Shown here in pieces: positions 9,409 to 23,569 of a stretch of 64,000 nucleotides of DNA (its first letter is position 1; every line of letters begins with the position of its first letter). The DNA lies in contig MU385752.1 in assembly GCA_022497155.1 (NCBI GenBank), forward strand, positions 186,001 through 250,000, given 5' to 3'. Origin of the DNA: Whalleya microplaca. Its lineage: Eukaryota; Ascomycota; Sordariomycetes; Xylariales; Xylariaceae. The notes under the pieces are model-generated. The model ran no database searches. It was not told the DNA's origin and saw only the letters and a program-made list of their open reading frames with translations. Both the position numbers and the translations under genes were made by a program.

Positions 9409-12400
9409 ATTGTATGTATGTATTCAATAGACTTGGACCCAGGCTTGTGTGGACTGGTGGACTCTAGATCTGTGGTGTTGGACTAGACTGTACTGTACTG
9501 GACTAAACTGGAATAAGCATATACGGCAGCGTGCGGAACGCGAGACCTGCGTATTGGTTGTTATGGCTAGCGCATCACTCGCACTCAGACTTTACTTACC
9601 CAGGGAACGGGAGGACGTCGAGCACGAGGAAGAATGGGGTATAGGGGTGCGTCGCTTGACTCGACACCTGCTATGAGACTCATAGGTCACGCATCCATCT
9701 GGTTCATCGTGGCAGATGGACAGGCGGGTAGATCATGCTTAATCACCTTACATGAGGTCGCATGGAAGCAGGATACACATCTGTAGCAGCACATGCAGAG
9801 TCCCGGGTTCCAAGCACGGTACTTGTTGTATGTAGAACCCGCGAGAGACAGACACAGAGAGTCAGTGAAGCTCCGTCCAATCAATGGTAATGTTTTGATT
9901 TTTTCTATATAGAGACATCACAGGTCTTCTACTTATAGTGAGTTGATCATGTTGTTGACGATGCATCTGTGTATGCGAGTGTGTATGTGTGTCTAAGGTT
10001 GCGAAGTACGCGCTTAAATCTACGCCCGACCGACTGACTGGCCGACTAATACCTGTGGTGGCATATGGACGCCTGCGACGGCACGCGTGATGTTGCCTCA
10101 GCTGAAGTGGCAGGGCTGTTGCGGGAGTCAGGGGTATAAATCATCGACTCAAGATCTTATTAATATAGGTACCGAAGGTCCCGTCCAGGAACATCCATCC
10201 AATGTAGCCAACAACCACAACAACAAAGCAACCAAATTGCAGGTCTGGCGTTTCAGATCATGCGGCTCGCTCGGGGGACGATGCATGTCTGATTTGCTGG
10301 CAGGAAGTATGTATCTAGATTCGTTGCTCCTTCAATGGGGTTACCATACATATGTACGTGTGTATAAGTAGGTATGGATATCCAGGGGCCAGGGGCCCGG
10401 GATGCTTCTTCCATGGCACATGGGGTGGTGTTTTTCTTCTTTTATTGCTTCCTTGCAGGAATATATTATGTGCATACATACATCGGTAACTCCTGCATAC
10501 CTAAACTACCTGTAGTTACCGTCATACATAAATACACGCGCGCGCGGAGGCGAAGTTGCGGTGGGTGACAATGGAGCTTCTGGAAGCATCAATGCCTACA
10601 TCCCATACATGCGTCGATCAGACGCCGTGGCTGAATCGGTATACTATAGGGGATTTGTGCAGCCGTGCGCTGTGCGCGCATGGCTCACCGCCATTGGTTC
10701 TCGTGATCGGCCCGCCGAATGAGATGAGGGGTGCCGGATTGGGCAGTTGGGGGATGTTTTTGCAGCCGGTGGCTTGAAAATGGTATGTATAGGTAGGTAT
10801 GTTGGGGGTTGGGGGAGTTTCTTTTACAACCTGTTTGAATGCGTAAAGATAGACAAAGAGGAAGCTGTGTTATGGACGGATGCGGTGAGCCTTTTTTACC
10901 CCTGTATAGTGTTAGGTAGATGCATGCATGCTGGCATGCAGTTATCGGGAAAGGGGCCGATTTCAGTGTGTAACTGAAATTAGTCGTGGCATTCCTCTGA
11001 TTTGGGATTATCTCAGCAGTCTCACTTCACTTGGGGTGGTATGACAAGAGGCTAGCAAATGGTGCTCATGCCTTGTTCAAAAAAAGACAATTCAACAATG
11101 GTATTCGCTATAGCGAAGTGATAACCATCTAGAAAGCTATTTATATTAGACAGTCCCTAGAATTGCCACTGTAGGATGGCCTAAGCAAGCGTGGATGAAT
11201 TCCATAATTGTATACCTCAGTCAAATCCGGAAAATAATTGGACATGCTGATCGGCCCTATAAGTGTGTAGCTCAATGTAGCCCATTGACGTAGTGTTTCT
11301 ATAAAGCTATGTTGGGCATGACATGTAGTTATTTGCTCTGAAAAAGCTACCTATCTATTATGTACAACGACCAGAAATATTTAGACTAGATATCTTTCTT
11401 ATATTCCTGCTAGTTCAAGAACATCCTAGCTCTTGCTTCTATGTCTCATTGTAGCATGATCTTAAGGAAGATTTTATGTGAAGAGCTTGTCGTAGTTTGA
11501 GAAATTAAGAATAGTTTTTATAATAACACTATCCTTATTATGAGATAGATTTTATATTCTGTTTAGGTGTCCCTAAAAAGCTGACGTAGAATATGCCAGC
11601 CAATAGTATCTATTACATAGTGAGTCCAAAGGCCATAATACTCTATTAAAAAGTATACTGCGACTAGAAAGCCTATGGATACTCTTAACTCAGTGAGTAT
11701 AAACAGGACCGACAAATCGAGTAATCTATATTCCATGGGAATCCAATCGGGTTTTGAAAAAGTTAGTGATATTTGGGCGGCTTTCTAGAATGATTTATCA
11801 TTACTAGCGTATCTTCACCCAGAATACAATATATCAACAGCTTCCTCTACAATCGGGTAATCTAACCAGGGACATACGGTGCATGAGTTATGGGTTCAGG
11901 CAGCCCTGCAGCACAATGGCTTCCACATAATCAGTTGGCTGTGGTATAAGTGCTTTCGGGATTTCTCAAGGATTCATTAAACCCCACTAGAATGCAAGGA
12001 TTACCTACAGAGAGCGGCCTGATGTGAATAGCCTTGCATTCATTTTCGTTTGAGACAAGATCTCGGAATTCAATGTCAGCCTTGGGAAACCGACTTTCCC
12101 GGCTTTCCACGATTATATGGCCGTTTACGACAGGAGGGCAATAATCGAATTTCACCCAACATGCCCAGGAAAAGGTTGAATTACGAAAAGGCAAATTGCA
12201 ATTTAGAGAGCTTTTCTGGCGACTATTTGGGAGATATATAGTACCGAATATGAATTATAGCGCGTTATCCCACACGAAAGATAATCTAGTAGTATTTATA
12301 TCGTTTCCCTGTTTCGTTGCGTTCGTTTAGCTCTAAGTCAGCGTTGGGGGCCGTACCCTATAGAGTACACTTTTTACAATCAAGAGCTCCCAACTTTCCA

Positions 12401-15400
12401 GTACATATGATAAACTACGAATGTGTATCGACTAGAAAAAATATTACTTTTATCATAGGCAGTCATTCGCCAAGCTCGTCTAGTATTTTACGAAGCTGGC
12501 AACCCGTCGACGAAGAGACAGCCATCGGAGCTCTGCGTATCTATCCAGTGAATCAATGAATAGCCGAATGATGAGACAGCGATCAAGACAGCCGAGGTCG
12601 CTGCTGACCGCGCACACGCTAAAGCTTCCAGAAGCATTCGCTGCAGATAAGACACGCGTGAGCCGCGGGCGCGGGCTAATCAGCCTGTCATCAATCCTTC
12701 GCTAACGAATCCAATCATGGCGGGGGCGCACTTGCGCGATGGCGCTATGGGTGATGCTACACAGAGGTGGTAGGCAGTTCAGCTCGTCACCTAAGTTAGG
12801 CTGGTAGCTTCCGTCTGCTGATTGATAAGGGGCTAGGGGGGGCTGAGACACTACTCGGTTGTCGCCGAGCAGACTTTAGATATGTGCGTATTAATCACCA
12901 GGTTAGGTAAGGTGGTGTAGTGAAGACTGACTTGTATTTATAAGCTATTTGTGATGTCGCGCCACTTTCCTCGAGAAAGAGCCTGGGAAGGTTGAACTAG
13001 TAGCCGACATGTTCGCCGGTCGGAGAACTACCTTTTAGTGCCAAGCGCCATGAGACCCGGCGCCGCGGTTCTAGAAGCCCGTCTGGCGGATATCGTACGG
13101 CTGCGTTGAAGATATGTAGGTGATTAGTCCCCCGCATGTCGGTGTCAACACTGTTACGCAATGGTTGCGATATCTGGGATATCTGGGATATCTGGGAATT
13201 GTTCATACTCGCAGTGCATTGTGGTTGGCTGGTGGGTCGATATCGCGGCTAGAATCTCCGCCCGGGGCAGTGGTTCTCGGGCCAAGGCCAAGAAAGGTCT
13301 TTGGGCCGTATTGGTGGTAGCAAGTCCAAGTGAGCTGAATACATAGATTAGCATTACAGGGTGAGACAAGATTGGATGCTGCGGAATGTGATATCAGATG
13401 AATAAACAGTCATGTTCGTTAGTAATCATGTAGAGTTACGCAGAGCTAGATTCATAATATTCTCCGTCCCTGTTGTCTCGGAGGATTGATACGACTTTGA
13501 TGGGAGACTCTGGTGAACAGCCCTAATCCGCACAGCTGAAGCGCTTGGTATGTGCCTAAAGCGTGGCCATGCGCGTAGTCACAAGAGCTTAAGAGTTGCC
13601 AGTTAGAAGTCATTTACCGTCCTTGGAAGCCAATTTTAGGCGCGCCAAGTCGTTTCTCGCGAAAATTAGCAGTCTAGCCATCGCGATATGTCGTTTACTA
13701 TGTACAGCTTTAACCCCAGCGCCGTGGACCCTGTTGATAGCCCTGCCGCTAGCGCACGATATGGCAGACAGGGGTGGTGGGAGTCGTTACAGAAAGACTC
13801 GATCTCATTGGCCAACATATTTCCTTATCTCTAGGCGTAGAAGAGTCCACAGCTTGGCAGATCTTGGCGGGATAATGCCTGTCAGACGGTGTCTGACCTT
13901 GTTCCTTCTCGAGGAGAGACACAGGAGTGATACATGCATTAGGTACATGGAGCGGAAGAGACCAATTGTCCTACGCAATGATGTAAGTTGTGCTAGCTTG
14001 TGCATAGTCATGGTGCATGAATGGATTCGAGTCCGAGAGCCTCGCGTGGCAGCGTAGCCTGGTTAGGAATCATTAACTTCGATATAGATATAGAGCATAC
14101 CTTATCATGAGTTGGTATTGCGGTATTGCCCATCTCTGTAAGACTGTATAAGCATGCTGCGCACTTGAGCTTCGAAGCCTTTGATTCAGCGCCGCTTTGG
14201 CTTGCCAAGCGGGCCTTCTTTTACAGCCTACCGAGCCAAGAAACAGCTGCTGCACACAATCGGCCATGATTGACTAGACGGTTAAGACATCGAATGCCGA
14301 CTGACATCACTGCTATGTAGCCTTAGCTGGTAACGGTAGAGCTCATCGTTCGGTGAAAAGCATTGTAACCATATGTCATCAACCATCTCGAAGCATCGAA
14401 GGATACATTTGGACGAGTATGCGCGATGCAGCTGTCGTGAATCGTCGCAAGGGATTGCCCAGGCTGCCAGACCGTGTAAGTCGGTCCATTTTCCGGCTCC
14501 GAGGTAGGACGACAATGAGCCACCGTTGCTGTACCACATGACGAGCGAGGGGCTGAATTATTGCTGTTAGATTCTCAATTTCGATGTGTTGGTCGTACAA
14601 ATCCAGTGATTCGACGCGAGATCGGCCTCGATAATGAAGACGCTTCGAGTCGAGGCCGGTTTCGTCGAGAAAGAAGAATTCATGGTTGGGACAGCATTCC
14701 GTGGGCTTACTTGTGCATTTTCGTCTTTGACAGAAGAGTAATAGAGATAGGAGCCTCAGGTAGTTGTTCGATCGTGCTTATTGAGAAGAGCTCGTAGAAG
14801 GTTCAGCGTCCGCAAGCGTTAGATCGGCACCAACATACTACGGGCAGTTCTTTGAGATCTCGAGATGTCAACAATAGATTCCCTTACATGAAACCACGTG
14901 CAACTCTATTGAGCTGAGCCGCGCCTAAATACGGAAATATTCTATTTTGTACATGTAGCAATACCGTTCCAGTGTCTCCATGCGCCCCCGAATGTCTAGG
15001 TGATCCTCGAGATGATACGCACCATCGCACAGTGATCCTTTTGAGAAGAAAACCCCGAGCTGTAAGACAGGTTTGTGGAACGGTAGCAGCACGTATATGT
15101 AGTAGGAGATGTGAGGGCCACTGCGTCGAGGCTGTCTGTCTGCAGTCGGTCACCGCATCAAGATATTAATACAATCTTCCACATACCGGCCTCCTGGGAA
15201 CTCAAGACGCAGCTGTAATATGTCTATAAACACGCATTGTTGTAGCAATATGTACTCTGACCTTCCGTCCCTGGTGCCGACGAATGTGCTCGAGATGTTT
15301 GACCCATTCTTGGCTCCTGACCTTTCAAGCCTACAATGCGATGCACCTTAGTTCCGGCACCGAACGGTGAAGGCAGCTAATGTATTTATTTATTATTCGT

Positions 15401-16696
15401 TTACTTACCTATGTAGGGAGGGAGTAAGGAAAGAATGCATGGTTGTGAGTCGTTATCCAGATTGATGGGTCCTTCATCGGCGACCCTGAACTGCCTGAGT
15501 CGATTTACCATTGGCTGCATTCTCTTGTGGTAGCAAACCCTCAACAACCAATCTCACCAACGCCTCATGGGCTAATTTTAGGATCTGTCTTCCCCGTTTG
15601 CTACATGTACATGCCTCGGTGCACTTGATGTACCACAACGCCTTGTACCACGACCGGCAATGTACGATCCCGAGGCCAATGCAATGCAATACAATACAAC
15701 CTATACACAGAAATATCTGCATCGATAAAATACCTAATTAACCAACGATACAGAATATGATATCCTTCTCTCTAGTTATCATAATGCTGGCAAATAGGTC
15801 GTGATGCTCTGCCCACGCAGCCACGTCCGCCAAGTGGCCATCCCTCCGACTCTCCGGATGCCAAGCGAGAGTACATCTGTACCTAGTGATGTGGTAAATC
15901 CTTGGCCGGGGATGCCAGGATGCGCCCTGTTGAGATCCACCGTTTTCTCTTTCGGGACCTTATCAAGATCCCCGCTAGTTTAGGTAGCCTGCCAGCTAAT
16001 GTCAATGGTAATTTGGTAAATTATTTCACTATCGGCCGGGGCCTGTTTCCAGTTAAGAAACAAGGAACCGTGACACTATGTAGGCCACGGCTTGATAGTG
16101 CAGCGAGTGGAAGGTCCCCAATGCTGGATATCTAAGTAACTTCACTGATCCTTCCGCTTCGGCCAACAGATACCCAGGTACGTTGTACAGGACGGTTGTA
16201 TCTACCTGTATCCACCGCCTCCTGCATGTATCAGATATGTATACTGCGTATGTGTGGCAGCCAGGTACAGGTAGGCAAATAGGCTGGGTACTTGTTTAGA
16301 ACCTTGGAAGTATAGAAGCATCGAATGTCCCGCAGTACAAAACACGCAGGTACTACATGCAATCTGGAAGTAACGGGCACGGGTGTACGTATATATACAC
16401 TCACAGCAATCACTACACAGCAGGAAGGAGAGAGCAGCTGCACCCTGTGCTGTGCCGTATTTAGGCAATCGTAACCCCCGGCATCCGCTTGATTCAGATT
16501 TCTTTTCCCTTTTGTTTCATTTTTCCTTTTAGGTCATCAACAAATAATAATCCCCGACTTGTTGTTGGACAAGAGTCAAAGCAGCCCGCCCTGCCAACTG
16601 CTTGTGTCTGGGGAGGAATAAGCAAAACTCGAACTCACATTGACGCAGCGGCGGCTTGATCGCATCGCATCCCTCTCGAAGGAGTCTCTCACCACA
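9409..16696. other. 7.3-kb gene-poor region
   Basis: No gene could be supported on either strand. All ORFs are below about 155 codons with no recognised motif. Composition is mixed: unremarkable sequence at 9.4-10.9 kb, an AT-rich stretch at about 11.0-11.9 kb, GC-richer sequence at 12.5-15.4 kb that reads like old decayed coding DNA in several frames, then the ammonium-transporter promoter. The most protein-like fragment is an 87-codon minus-strand ORF at 11931-12194, family unknown. Three short GATATCTGG copies lie near 13169-13196. Confidence 0.5.
15959..16098 (+). promoter_or_regulatory. candidate GATA-factor sites upstream of the ammonium transporter
   Basis: CTTATC (15959-15964), CTATCG (16029-16034) and TGATAG (16093-16098) match HGATAR on one strand or the other, about 600-740 nt before the ATG. 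Fungal ammonium permeases are commonly controlled by AreA/Nit2-type GATA factors. The motif is short and occurs by chance, so this is a suggestion only. Confidence 0.3.
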
Positions 16697-18372
16697 ATGT
16701 CCGCCAGTACGTATGTCACCGAGTACAATGGCACCACCGACGGTGCCGACGCCGGCTACAGCACCGGCGTTCAGGACCTAAACCAGTTCTACGAGGTATG
16801 TACGGATATTCACCTAGACTCATGATGTTGCTTTGTTGCCCTGTTGCCCTGTTGCTCTGTTGCTCTGTTGAAAAAAGTCGCGTGCTAATGAAACCTTCCC
16901 CTACTATCTAGAGTGGTGACTTCGCCTTCATCATAATATGTGCTGCTCTCGTCCTGCTTATGATTCCCGGTGTTGGTTTCTTCTATTCCGGTCTTGCTCG
17001 ACGCAAGTCGGCCCTTTCACTCATCATGTTGGCCATGCTGTCGGTGGCCGTTGTTGATTTCCAATGGTTCTTCTGGGGTTACAGTCTGGCCTTCTCCCAC
17101 ACCGGCAGCAGCTTCATCGGCGACCTTTCCAACTTTGGTCTGATGAAGACCCTCGCTCAGCCCTCGGTTGGTAGCACCAAGATCCCCGACATTCTATTCT
17201 GTCTGTATCAGGGCATGTTCGCCGCCATTACGTGAGTGTCTACCATGCATTATAACCTACTTCTGGTCATCCTAATATTCAACTCTTGTAGGCCCGCCCT
17301 AGCTATAGGTGCTGCTGTCGACCGCGTTCGCATTCTGCCATGCATTGTCTTCATCTTTGTCTGGGCGACTATTGTCTACGACCCGATCGCTTACTGGACC
17401 TGGAACGCCAACGGTTGGTCGTTTGTGATGGGTGGCCTTGATTTCGCTGGTGGTACTCCCGTCCACATCTCGTCGGGTGCTGCTGCCCTCGCGTTCTCCG
17501 TTATGATCGGAAAGCGCGCGGGCTACGCCAAGTCTGCTGGTCTCCCGTATCGGCCTCACAACGTCACGCACATCGTCCTCGGCACTGTCTTCCTGTGGGT
17601 GGGATGGTTTGGCTTCAACGGCGGCTCCGCCTTGGCTGCGAACTTGCGCGCCGTCATGGCTTGCATTGTGACTCACCTGGCCGCGTCAGTTGGTGGTATT
17701 ACTTGGGCTCTCCTCGACTACCGCTTGGAGAAGAAGTGGTCTGTGGTCGGTTTCTGCTCTGGTGCTATTTCCGGTCTGGTCGCAATTACGCCCGCATCCG
17801 GCTTCGTCACCCCCTGGGCTGCCGTTATCTATGGTATTGTTGGTGGTATCGGGTGCAATTTTGCGACCAAGCTCAAGTTCGTCATGGGTGTCGACGAGGC
17901 CCTTGATATCTTTGCCGTTCACGCTGTTGGTGGTGTTATTGGAAACGTGCTCACTGGAATCTTCGCCGCGTGAGTTTATCTTGCCCTAATGGACTTTTCA
18001 TCAACTTGCTGACCGCTCTTCAGTGACTACATTGCCGCCCTCGACGGATTCACCGAGATCCCCGGCGGCTGGATCAACCATAACTACGTCCAGCTCGGTT
18101 ACCAGATCGCCGATTGCGTTGCCGGTTTCTCTTACTCCTTCGTACTGACCTGCATCATACTCTTTGTCATCAACCTGATCCCAGGCCTAAGCCTTCGCGT
18201 CTCGCCCGAGAAGGAGGACATGGGTATCGATGACGACCAGCTTGGCGAGTTCGCATACGACTACGTCGAGCTCCAGCGCCACACCAGCGACATCATTCCG
18301 ACCAATGTGCTTCCCGGCCGGGCTAGTTCCTCCAAGGGCAGCGAGCCCGAGAAAGGACCGTCTATGGTTTGA
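16697..18372 (+). CDS. ammonium transporter, Mep/Amt family
   Basis: Four exons, all splice frames closing: 16697-16795, 16912-17231, 17292-17969 and 18024-18372; 481 residues, usual length for a fungal Mep. It moves ammonium across the plasma membrane as a trimeric channel-type permease. The family pattern of about eleven TM segments is visible. Motifs: MIPGVGFFYSGLARRKSAL, FQWFFWGYSLAFS, the first pore histidine in VHISSGAAALAFS, GWFGFNGGSALAAN, and the second in FAVHAVGGVIGN. The cytoplasmic tail (~60 residues, EKEDMGIDDDQLGEFAYDYV onward) resembles the regulatory tail of Mep2-like permeases, including the conserved region that follows TM11. The start ATG follows a CTCACCACA context. Several GATA motifs lie upstream, consistent with nitrogen control. 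The assignment is firm; whether it is also a sensor like Mep2 cannot be told. Confidence 0.93.
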
Positions 18373-19215
18373 GTTCTAGAGGCTCCGATTTGAATCGGAA
18401 AGGAGGAATTACGACTACGTGGACCATGAAAAGTCGGCGCCCGACTTCAGAAAGCCGGCCACCAAAGACAATTGTATACAAATCGGTTGCTAGATAACCA
18501 TCTTGTCAATAGTTCCTTTTCACTGCACTGCATTCCAAAAATATACCCAGTTACGATCTACTCTTGGCCGATTTAAATTCAACGTGAACACAAATTATGC
18601 ACAAACCTACCTGGGTTGCATTTACACAAGCAGATTCAGGCAGAATTTTCTTGATATTTTGATGTTCCGTCCTACGTTCCAGTGGTTGGAAGGTATTAAC
18701 TACTGCAAGACAATCAATCGCTTGCAGCTTTAACCAATGTTAAACGTCACATTCCAGCTTCAACATTTTCTTATCAACTATTTCATCGAAGAAGTTAATT
18801 AACAAATTGTCACAGGAAATAGCAGCCAGTTTTGTCGTTAAAAGTAACTAAGTTGTCTTGCGATTCAGAATGTCGCATATGAGCTTGCTTTATTCGCCGC
18901 AGTTTAACTCCCTGCAAGTATTCCTTTTGAGTGTAAGCTTGTGTCCAGTCCATATAGCCGCCGACAAGTTGCTGTTTTAAGTGAGACAAGGGGTATTTCG
19001 AAGCATGCTTTTTACACACTAACCCGCAACCAAGCACAAAGATGAACTACCGTTTTCGGACAATACCATTGGCGAACTCTATAATATCAAAATTGCAAGG
19101 TCGATTTCGATTTTGATTTCAGGTATGATGTTTAATATATACACAAAGCTGCTGGCTGTAGCCATTGTTCGATAGCATATCCTACATTGCATCTGTCTTC
19201 ATTACGCACACAACA
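18373..19215. other. intergenic, AT-rich, no gene seen
   Basis: 3' flank of the ammonium transporter and 5' flank of the next gene, AT-rich, with short ORFs only. Confidence 0.6.
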
Positions 19216-21553
19216 ATGCCCAGAAGAAGAGCCAGAGGCCAACCAAAGCCTGGTGACTTGCCGGCAAATGCAGCAAGTATTCCAGGATTTTTGCCGGTAA
19301 ACCCCAGTTATGTAGCGCCAGAGATACCAGTGTTCAACTTACCAACGGACCCTACGCATCGTTACAACAGTTTAAGGCAAATAATCCAGCAGAATGGCAG
19401 TTGGTTCATTCAGGGCCTCGATTTGGCCAGTCGTTACTACAGTCGGCAGCCGGGCGATGATATGGTCAGATCCAATACCCAAAACAACGACCCTGTGGAT
19501 CTCTTGCTGGTAATAAAGGATGTCCATCGCATCAACCGGGATCAACTAGTACCTAGGCTCGTACAAGCAATCCAGAACTCCGAGGAATACTCTTACGATT
19601 TTGATCAGCAGAGAAGGGCCCACCGGCGACTTCATACAAACGATGAGGGCAGCGTATTCCTCCAGGACTTCGATTATCTCATTGAAATGCTCAGACAGTT
19701 CCGCCAAGAGTTTGATGAAAGCGACAGAAGCAGGGCTGCGGCTGATCTTCTCGGAAATCTCATTCGGGCGAAAGGGTATGATACTGTGCGGATTATCGAG
19801 AGCGGGCTCCAACACGAGTGGCTACGATATGCATCCAGCTGGTTCCTAGCGCGACTACGGTTCATGAACCAATACCTGGTACGAACTGGCGAGTTTCGTC
19901 GAAACAGACGCCAACGGCCGTGGGACGAGGGTACCATACGCCTGCTCATGAATGAGATGAATATGCGCCTTCATGGGTCTGCTTTCCGTGAGGACCTGCG
20001 TGCGGTAGAATGGTTCACGCTCTGGGCGGATCTCTTTAACCGATACGAACGCGAACCCCGGAATAGACAGCCTCGCCTAGATCCAGAAACGGCGATGTTC
20101 ATGTTTGAGAAAACTTATTGCATATCATACGTAAACGGTCTTAAAATGGGTAGGTGGAACATTCAAACTTTCTATGAAAACCGGTACTTATTTGAAATGA
20201 GGATGATCATAATTGTGCTGACTCCCCTTAGCCAAGCATCCGTTATTCGCCGTAGATATCCAGATTATCGACGACTGGATAGAATACAAGGATAAAGTCG
20301 AGAGTTTGTTCCGCTTCAACCAAAACTCTACAACCGCCCGCTGGCACGAGTCTCACTACCTTCAATGGGTTGAGCAACTAAACGAGTCCTTGGTCAGGTG
20401 GGATGGAATTGACATCTCGACCTATGCTAGGGACGAATACAATAACACTCTCGTCCCGCGGCGGCAGGCCTTCACGGACTTCATAGATCAGAACGCAAAG
20501 AACATCTACTCGGGCCGCGGGCGCTGGTGCACGTCGGCGCCGCCGCTACCCGGGCAAAACATCGGCTTCAACCAGGAAGCCAAGGACCCGCTGAAGCGAT
20601 ACACGGAGGGCTGGTACTGCATCGAGCACCGGCCCCGAAACCAGTGCCTGTCGTGCGGCTGGGAGTTCCGGTGCGCCATGTGCTCGAACCCGCACACCTG
20701 CGTGAACTGCCAGACACCCTACAACTGCGTCACCTGCGGCGTGCTCAGCTACGACCCGGCCCGCGACGACGCCACCTACACGTACCAGGTCGAGGGCGCC
20801 GCGCCCTTCCCCTCCCAGGTCGAGGATGGCGTCTACGTCACGCCGCGGCGCTACATCACCCCGCTGAACCAGGGGCAGTTCGGCCCCGTCCCCGTCGGCG
20901 GCTTCGCCGGCAACCGCGTCGCCCCGAGGGACCCCAACCGAGATAATATGGCCGGGGTGCGACCTCCCTCCCCTCCAAGGACCCCCGCGGCTCCCGCGAT
21001 CGACCCTAACGCGATGGACATCGACTCGCCTCCCGGCGGCGCACCACCAGGCGCACCGGTACCACCAGGCGGACCCACGCCCCCGCCATCCCGGCCAGGA
21101 ACGGGGCCCGGGCCCAACAACGGTAGGACGACAAGAGGTCCACGCGTGCCTCAACCGCCGCCGTCGCCCACGCCGCCACCGCCCGTTAGGAACCAACCTA
21201 GCTTCGGGAACCAGAACCCCAACCGGGTCCCCAACCGGAATCGGGGCCGGGGCCGGGGCCGGGGCCGGGGAGGCCAGGTAGTGCGGGGAGGCCGGGTAGT
21301 GCGGCGGCGCACCGGCTTCGGGCCGCAGTCGGACGACGACGACGACGACGATGATGGGTCTCTGAGAACCTGGTCGCTGCGGCCGGTGGCTGATCCGGGT
21401 ACGCGTGTGACGAAGGCTGGGGCTGGTGGTGGTGGTGGTGGGGCTGCTGCGCCGGCGGTCGTGACTGGCCGGGATTGGCGGGTCAGCGAGGAGGCGCTGC
21501 AGAGGGCTATTGCGGCCGCGTCGAGGAATGAGGAGGGTGGGGAGGATGAGTAG
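19216..21553 (+). CDS. Cys-rich, RGG/Pro-rich orphan protein
   Basis: Exons 19216-20149 and 20232-21553 (intron GTAGGT...TTAG, 82 nt; the frame closes), 751 residues. An in-frame ATG at 19165 would add 17 hydrophobic residues; 19216 is preferred because it sits in an ACAACAATG context and opens a basic N-terminus. Residues ~15-330 are helical and charged with no family I recognise. A Cys cluster follows (residues ~440-490: CIEH, CLSC, CAMC, CVNC, CVTC pairs), which looks like a compact zinc-binding unit. The rest is disordered: a Pro-rich stretch, an RGRGRG/RGG box (nt ~21236-21310), an Asp run and a Gly-rich tail. The RGG box suggests RNA binding (inference). Exon 2 is much more GC-rich than exon 1. 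Possible distant paralogue of the gene at 151, by shared layout only. Confidence 0.72.
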
Positions 21554-23551
21554 GAGGAGTAGGGGGAGTCGTGGTGGGATATCTAGGCGATTTTGGGGTG
21601 GGCTATTATATATTCTCTCGATGACTTGTTGTCTTTCTTTATCCTTATTTAAACAGCTGCTTATTATAACTTCGTGTCAGATTTCGGTAGGCTTGACGAG
21701 ATTTATCTAGAGACTTTTATTTGGTTTTTGTTTAAAGTTATTATTGCGTGGCTATAGTTTTAATGGGTTAAGAGAACTAACAAGTATACTTACGACTAAG
21801 TTTATAGCAGTTTTAGGAACTAGAATGTAGCACAAAAAACTACTGTGAAGTAGGGGGTGTTGTAAGCAATGCAAGTAGGTATAATAATGAATGCTTTGGT
21901 ATCAGTCAAAGAAAGCAACACTGTATATACGGGCTTAGCCCATATTAACGTGAAGTGCTACGTAACATTTATCAAGTTCATAATGGTTGTAACTCTACTG
22001 ATATTTTTGATTCTCTTGGACTTGCAAAACACGCTTGATCTCCCCTCTTCATTTGTCATTATCAAGGCTAGCCATTAGTTTCGTTGTGATCTAGTTCTTT
22101 TCATTCTTGTTTCTCTCATGGCTCCAGGTTTGGCTAAATCACAAATCAAAGAGATCTTTAAATATCTGGAGAAACTAGCGAATGACCCATTCCGGATTTC
22201 CCTATTCTCTTTAAGGGAGTAAGAGATATATAAGAGTTAGTTATGACCGCCGACATCACAAAGCACCAGCGACCCTTCTAACTTAAAATACCACAACACA
22301 TCCAACAGTTTTACAACATCGTAACCTGTATCGCGAATATAACTCTATAAAACACTAAGATAGCATAGTTAGAACCTCAAGCATTTATGCTTGTTCTTTT
22401 TCTACAAAGTTCCATATTCTGGCTGGTTTTTTAAATAAAAAGGTGGTTACCATCACGTCAGAGCGTCGGAGCTTATCGTGCCTAGAAACAAATACCCCCT
22501 CCCAACCTCTAGGTAACGTCACTGGCTCACTAACGCCAATATTGCCGACAAACCCTCCGCCAATTTCTTCGCGAAGTATCTATATAGTATCTATATAGCA
22601 GCGTTTGCAATACCCATTCTGGGAAGTGTGGTAGTGCCGCTTGGGGCTTGTCACGGGACAGCTGATAGCTGACTAAGCACCCCACCATATATCTGATAGC
22701 AGCAGGACCTCACACCTCACCTCATCAATCCATTAACAACTACACTCAGCATACAGATATATACAGCATACAGCTTCAATAGAACACCCCTAGCGCAGCC
22801 AGATGCCCCGTATATCATATTAGTAGATACGTGGTAGGGCTAATAGTAGATATTTTGCCACTTCAACTAATCCACGAGTTTTCCGACGCAGAAAGTCCCA
22901 AAGGTTGTCTTCAGGATTTGCAGTTTGAAATCTGCCTTATCTGTATCCATAGTGATAGAAAGCCTGCTGTTAGGACCATTCGTTAAATTTGTGTATATAG
23001 AGGTTGCTCTTTAAACAGCCTTTCAGTGAACTCTTCGTGGTATATTGCTACCTACCTCGTACGGCCATCTGTGATACCTGCTTATGTCGGTGGTGTGAGA
23101 CGAGTCGATGTCCCTCCTGCCTCGTTGGAACAAAGTCGTCACGTATGGGCTATGCATAACGCGAAGTTTCAATCTTTACTGCTTCAAACGCGTATAGCTC
23201 AACGCATGGTTGCTGGGGTTAAGAAGTAAGGACCTCGTTTCTGCCGCACCTTATCATAGATCTAGGAAGTGCTCAGTTGCAACTATCATTGTTACTAGTT
23301 CGTTTCGCGTGCTTTTGTAATCCTACATGAATCTCATAATCAAAGATGCTCAAATGCCCGTGAGCAGCCTCGAACATCTAATCGAGTCCGTAAAGTCGAC
23401 ATCAGGCATGTCCGTAGATGTTATGTATACAAAGATTACGACTAGACTTGTCCTGCTGCCACATATATACTAAGCTGAGAAACTTATCCGACAGCTGATT
23501 TGACGGAGTTTCAGCCTGGCTCTAGTAATTATATTGTGCCAGAGACAGGGT
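21554..23551. other. AT-rich intergenic region
   Basis: No convincing gene. A 34-codon ORF at about 22119-22223 (MAPGLAKSQIKEIF start) is too short to call. AT-rich short repeats occur (TATCTATATAG twice near 22576-22600). Probably decayed repeat DNA. Confidence 0.45.
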
Positions 23552-23569
23552 CTAGTCTATGTCCATCTC

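Noticed and set aside
13161..13206. GATATCTGG triplicate as a regulatory repeat
   Set aside because: Only three 9-nt copies inside a featureless gene-poor stretch; chance slippage is enough.
20546..21196. 216-codon minus-strand ORF opposite the Cys-rich gene
   Set aside because: GC-rich antisense of a real exon with no motif; the plus-strand frame has Cys pairs and a closing intron.
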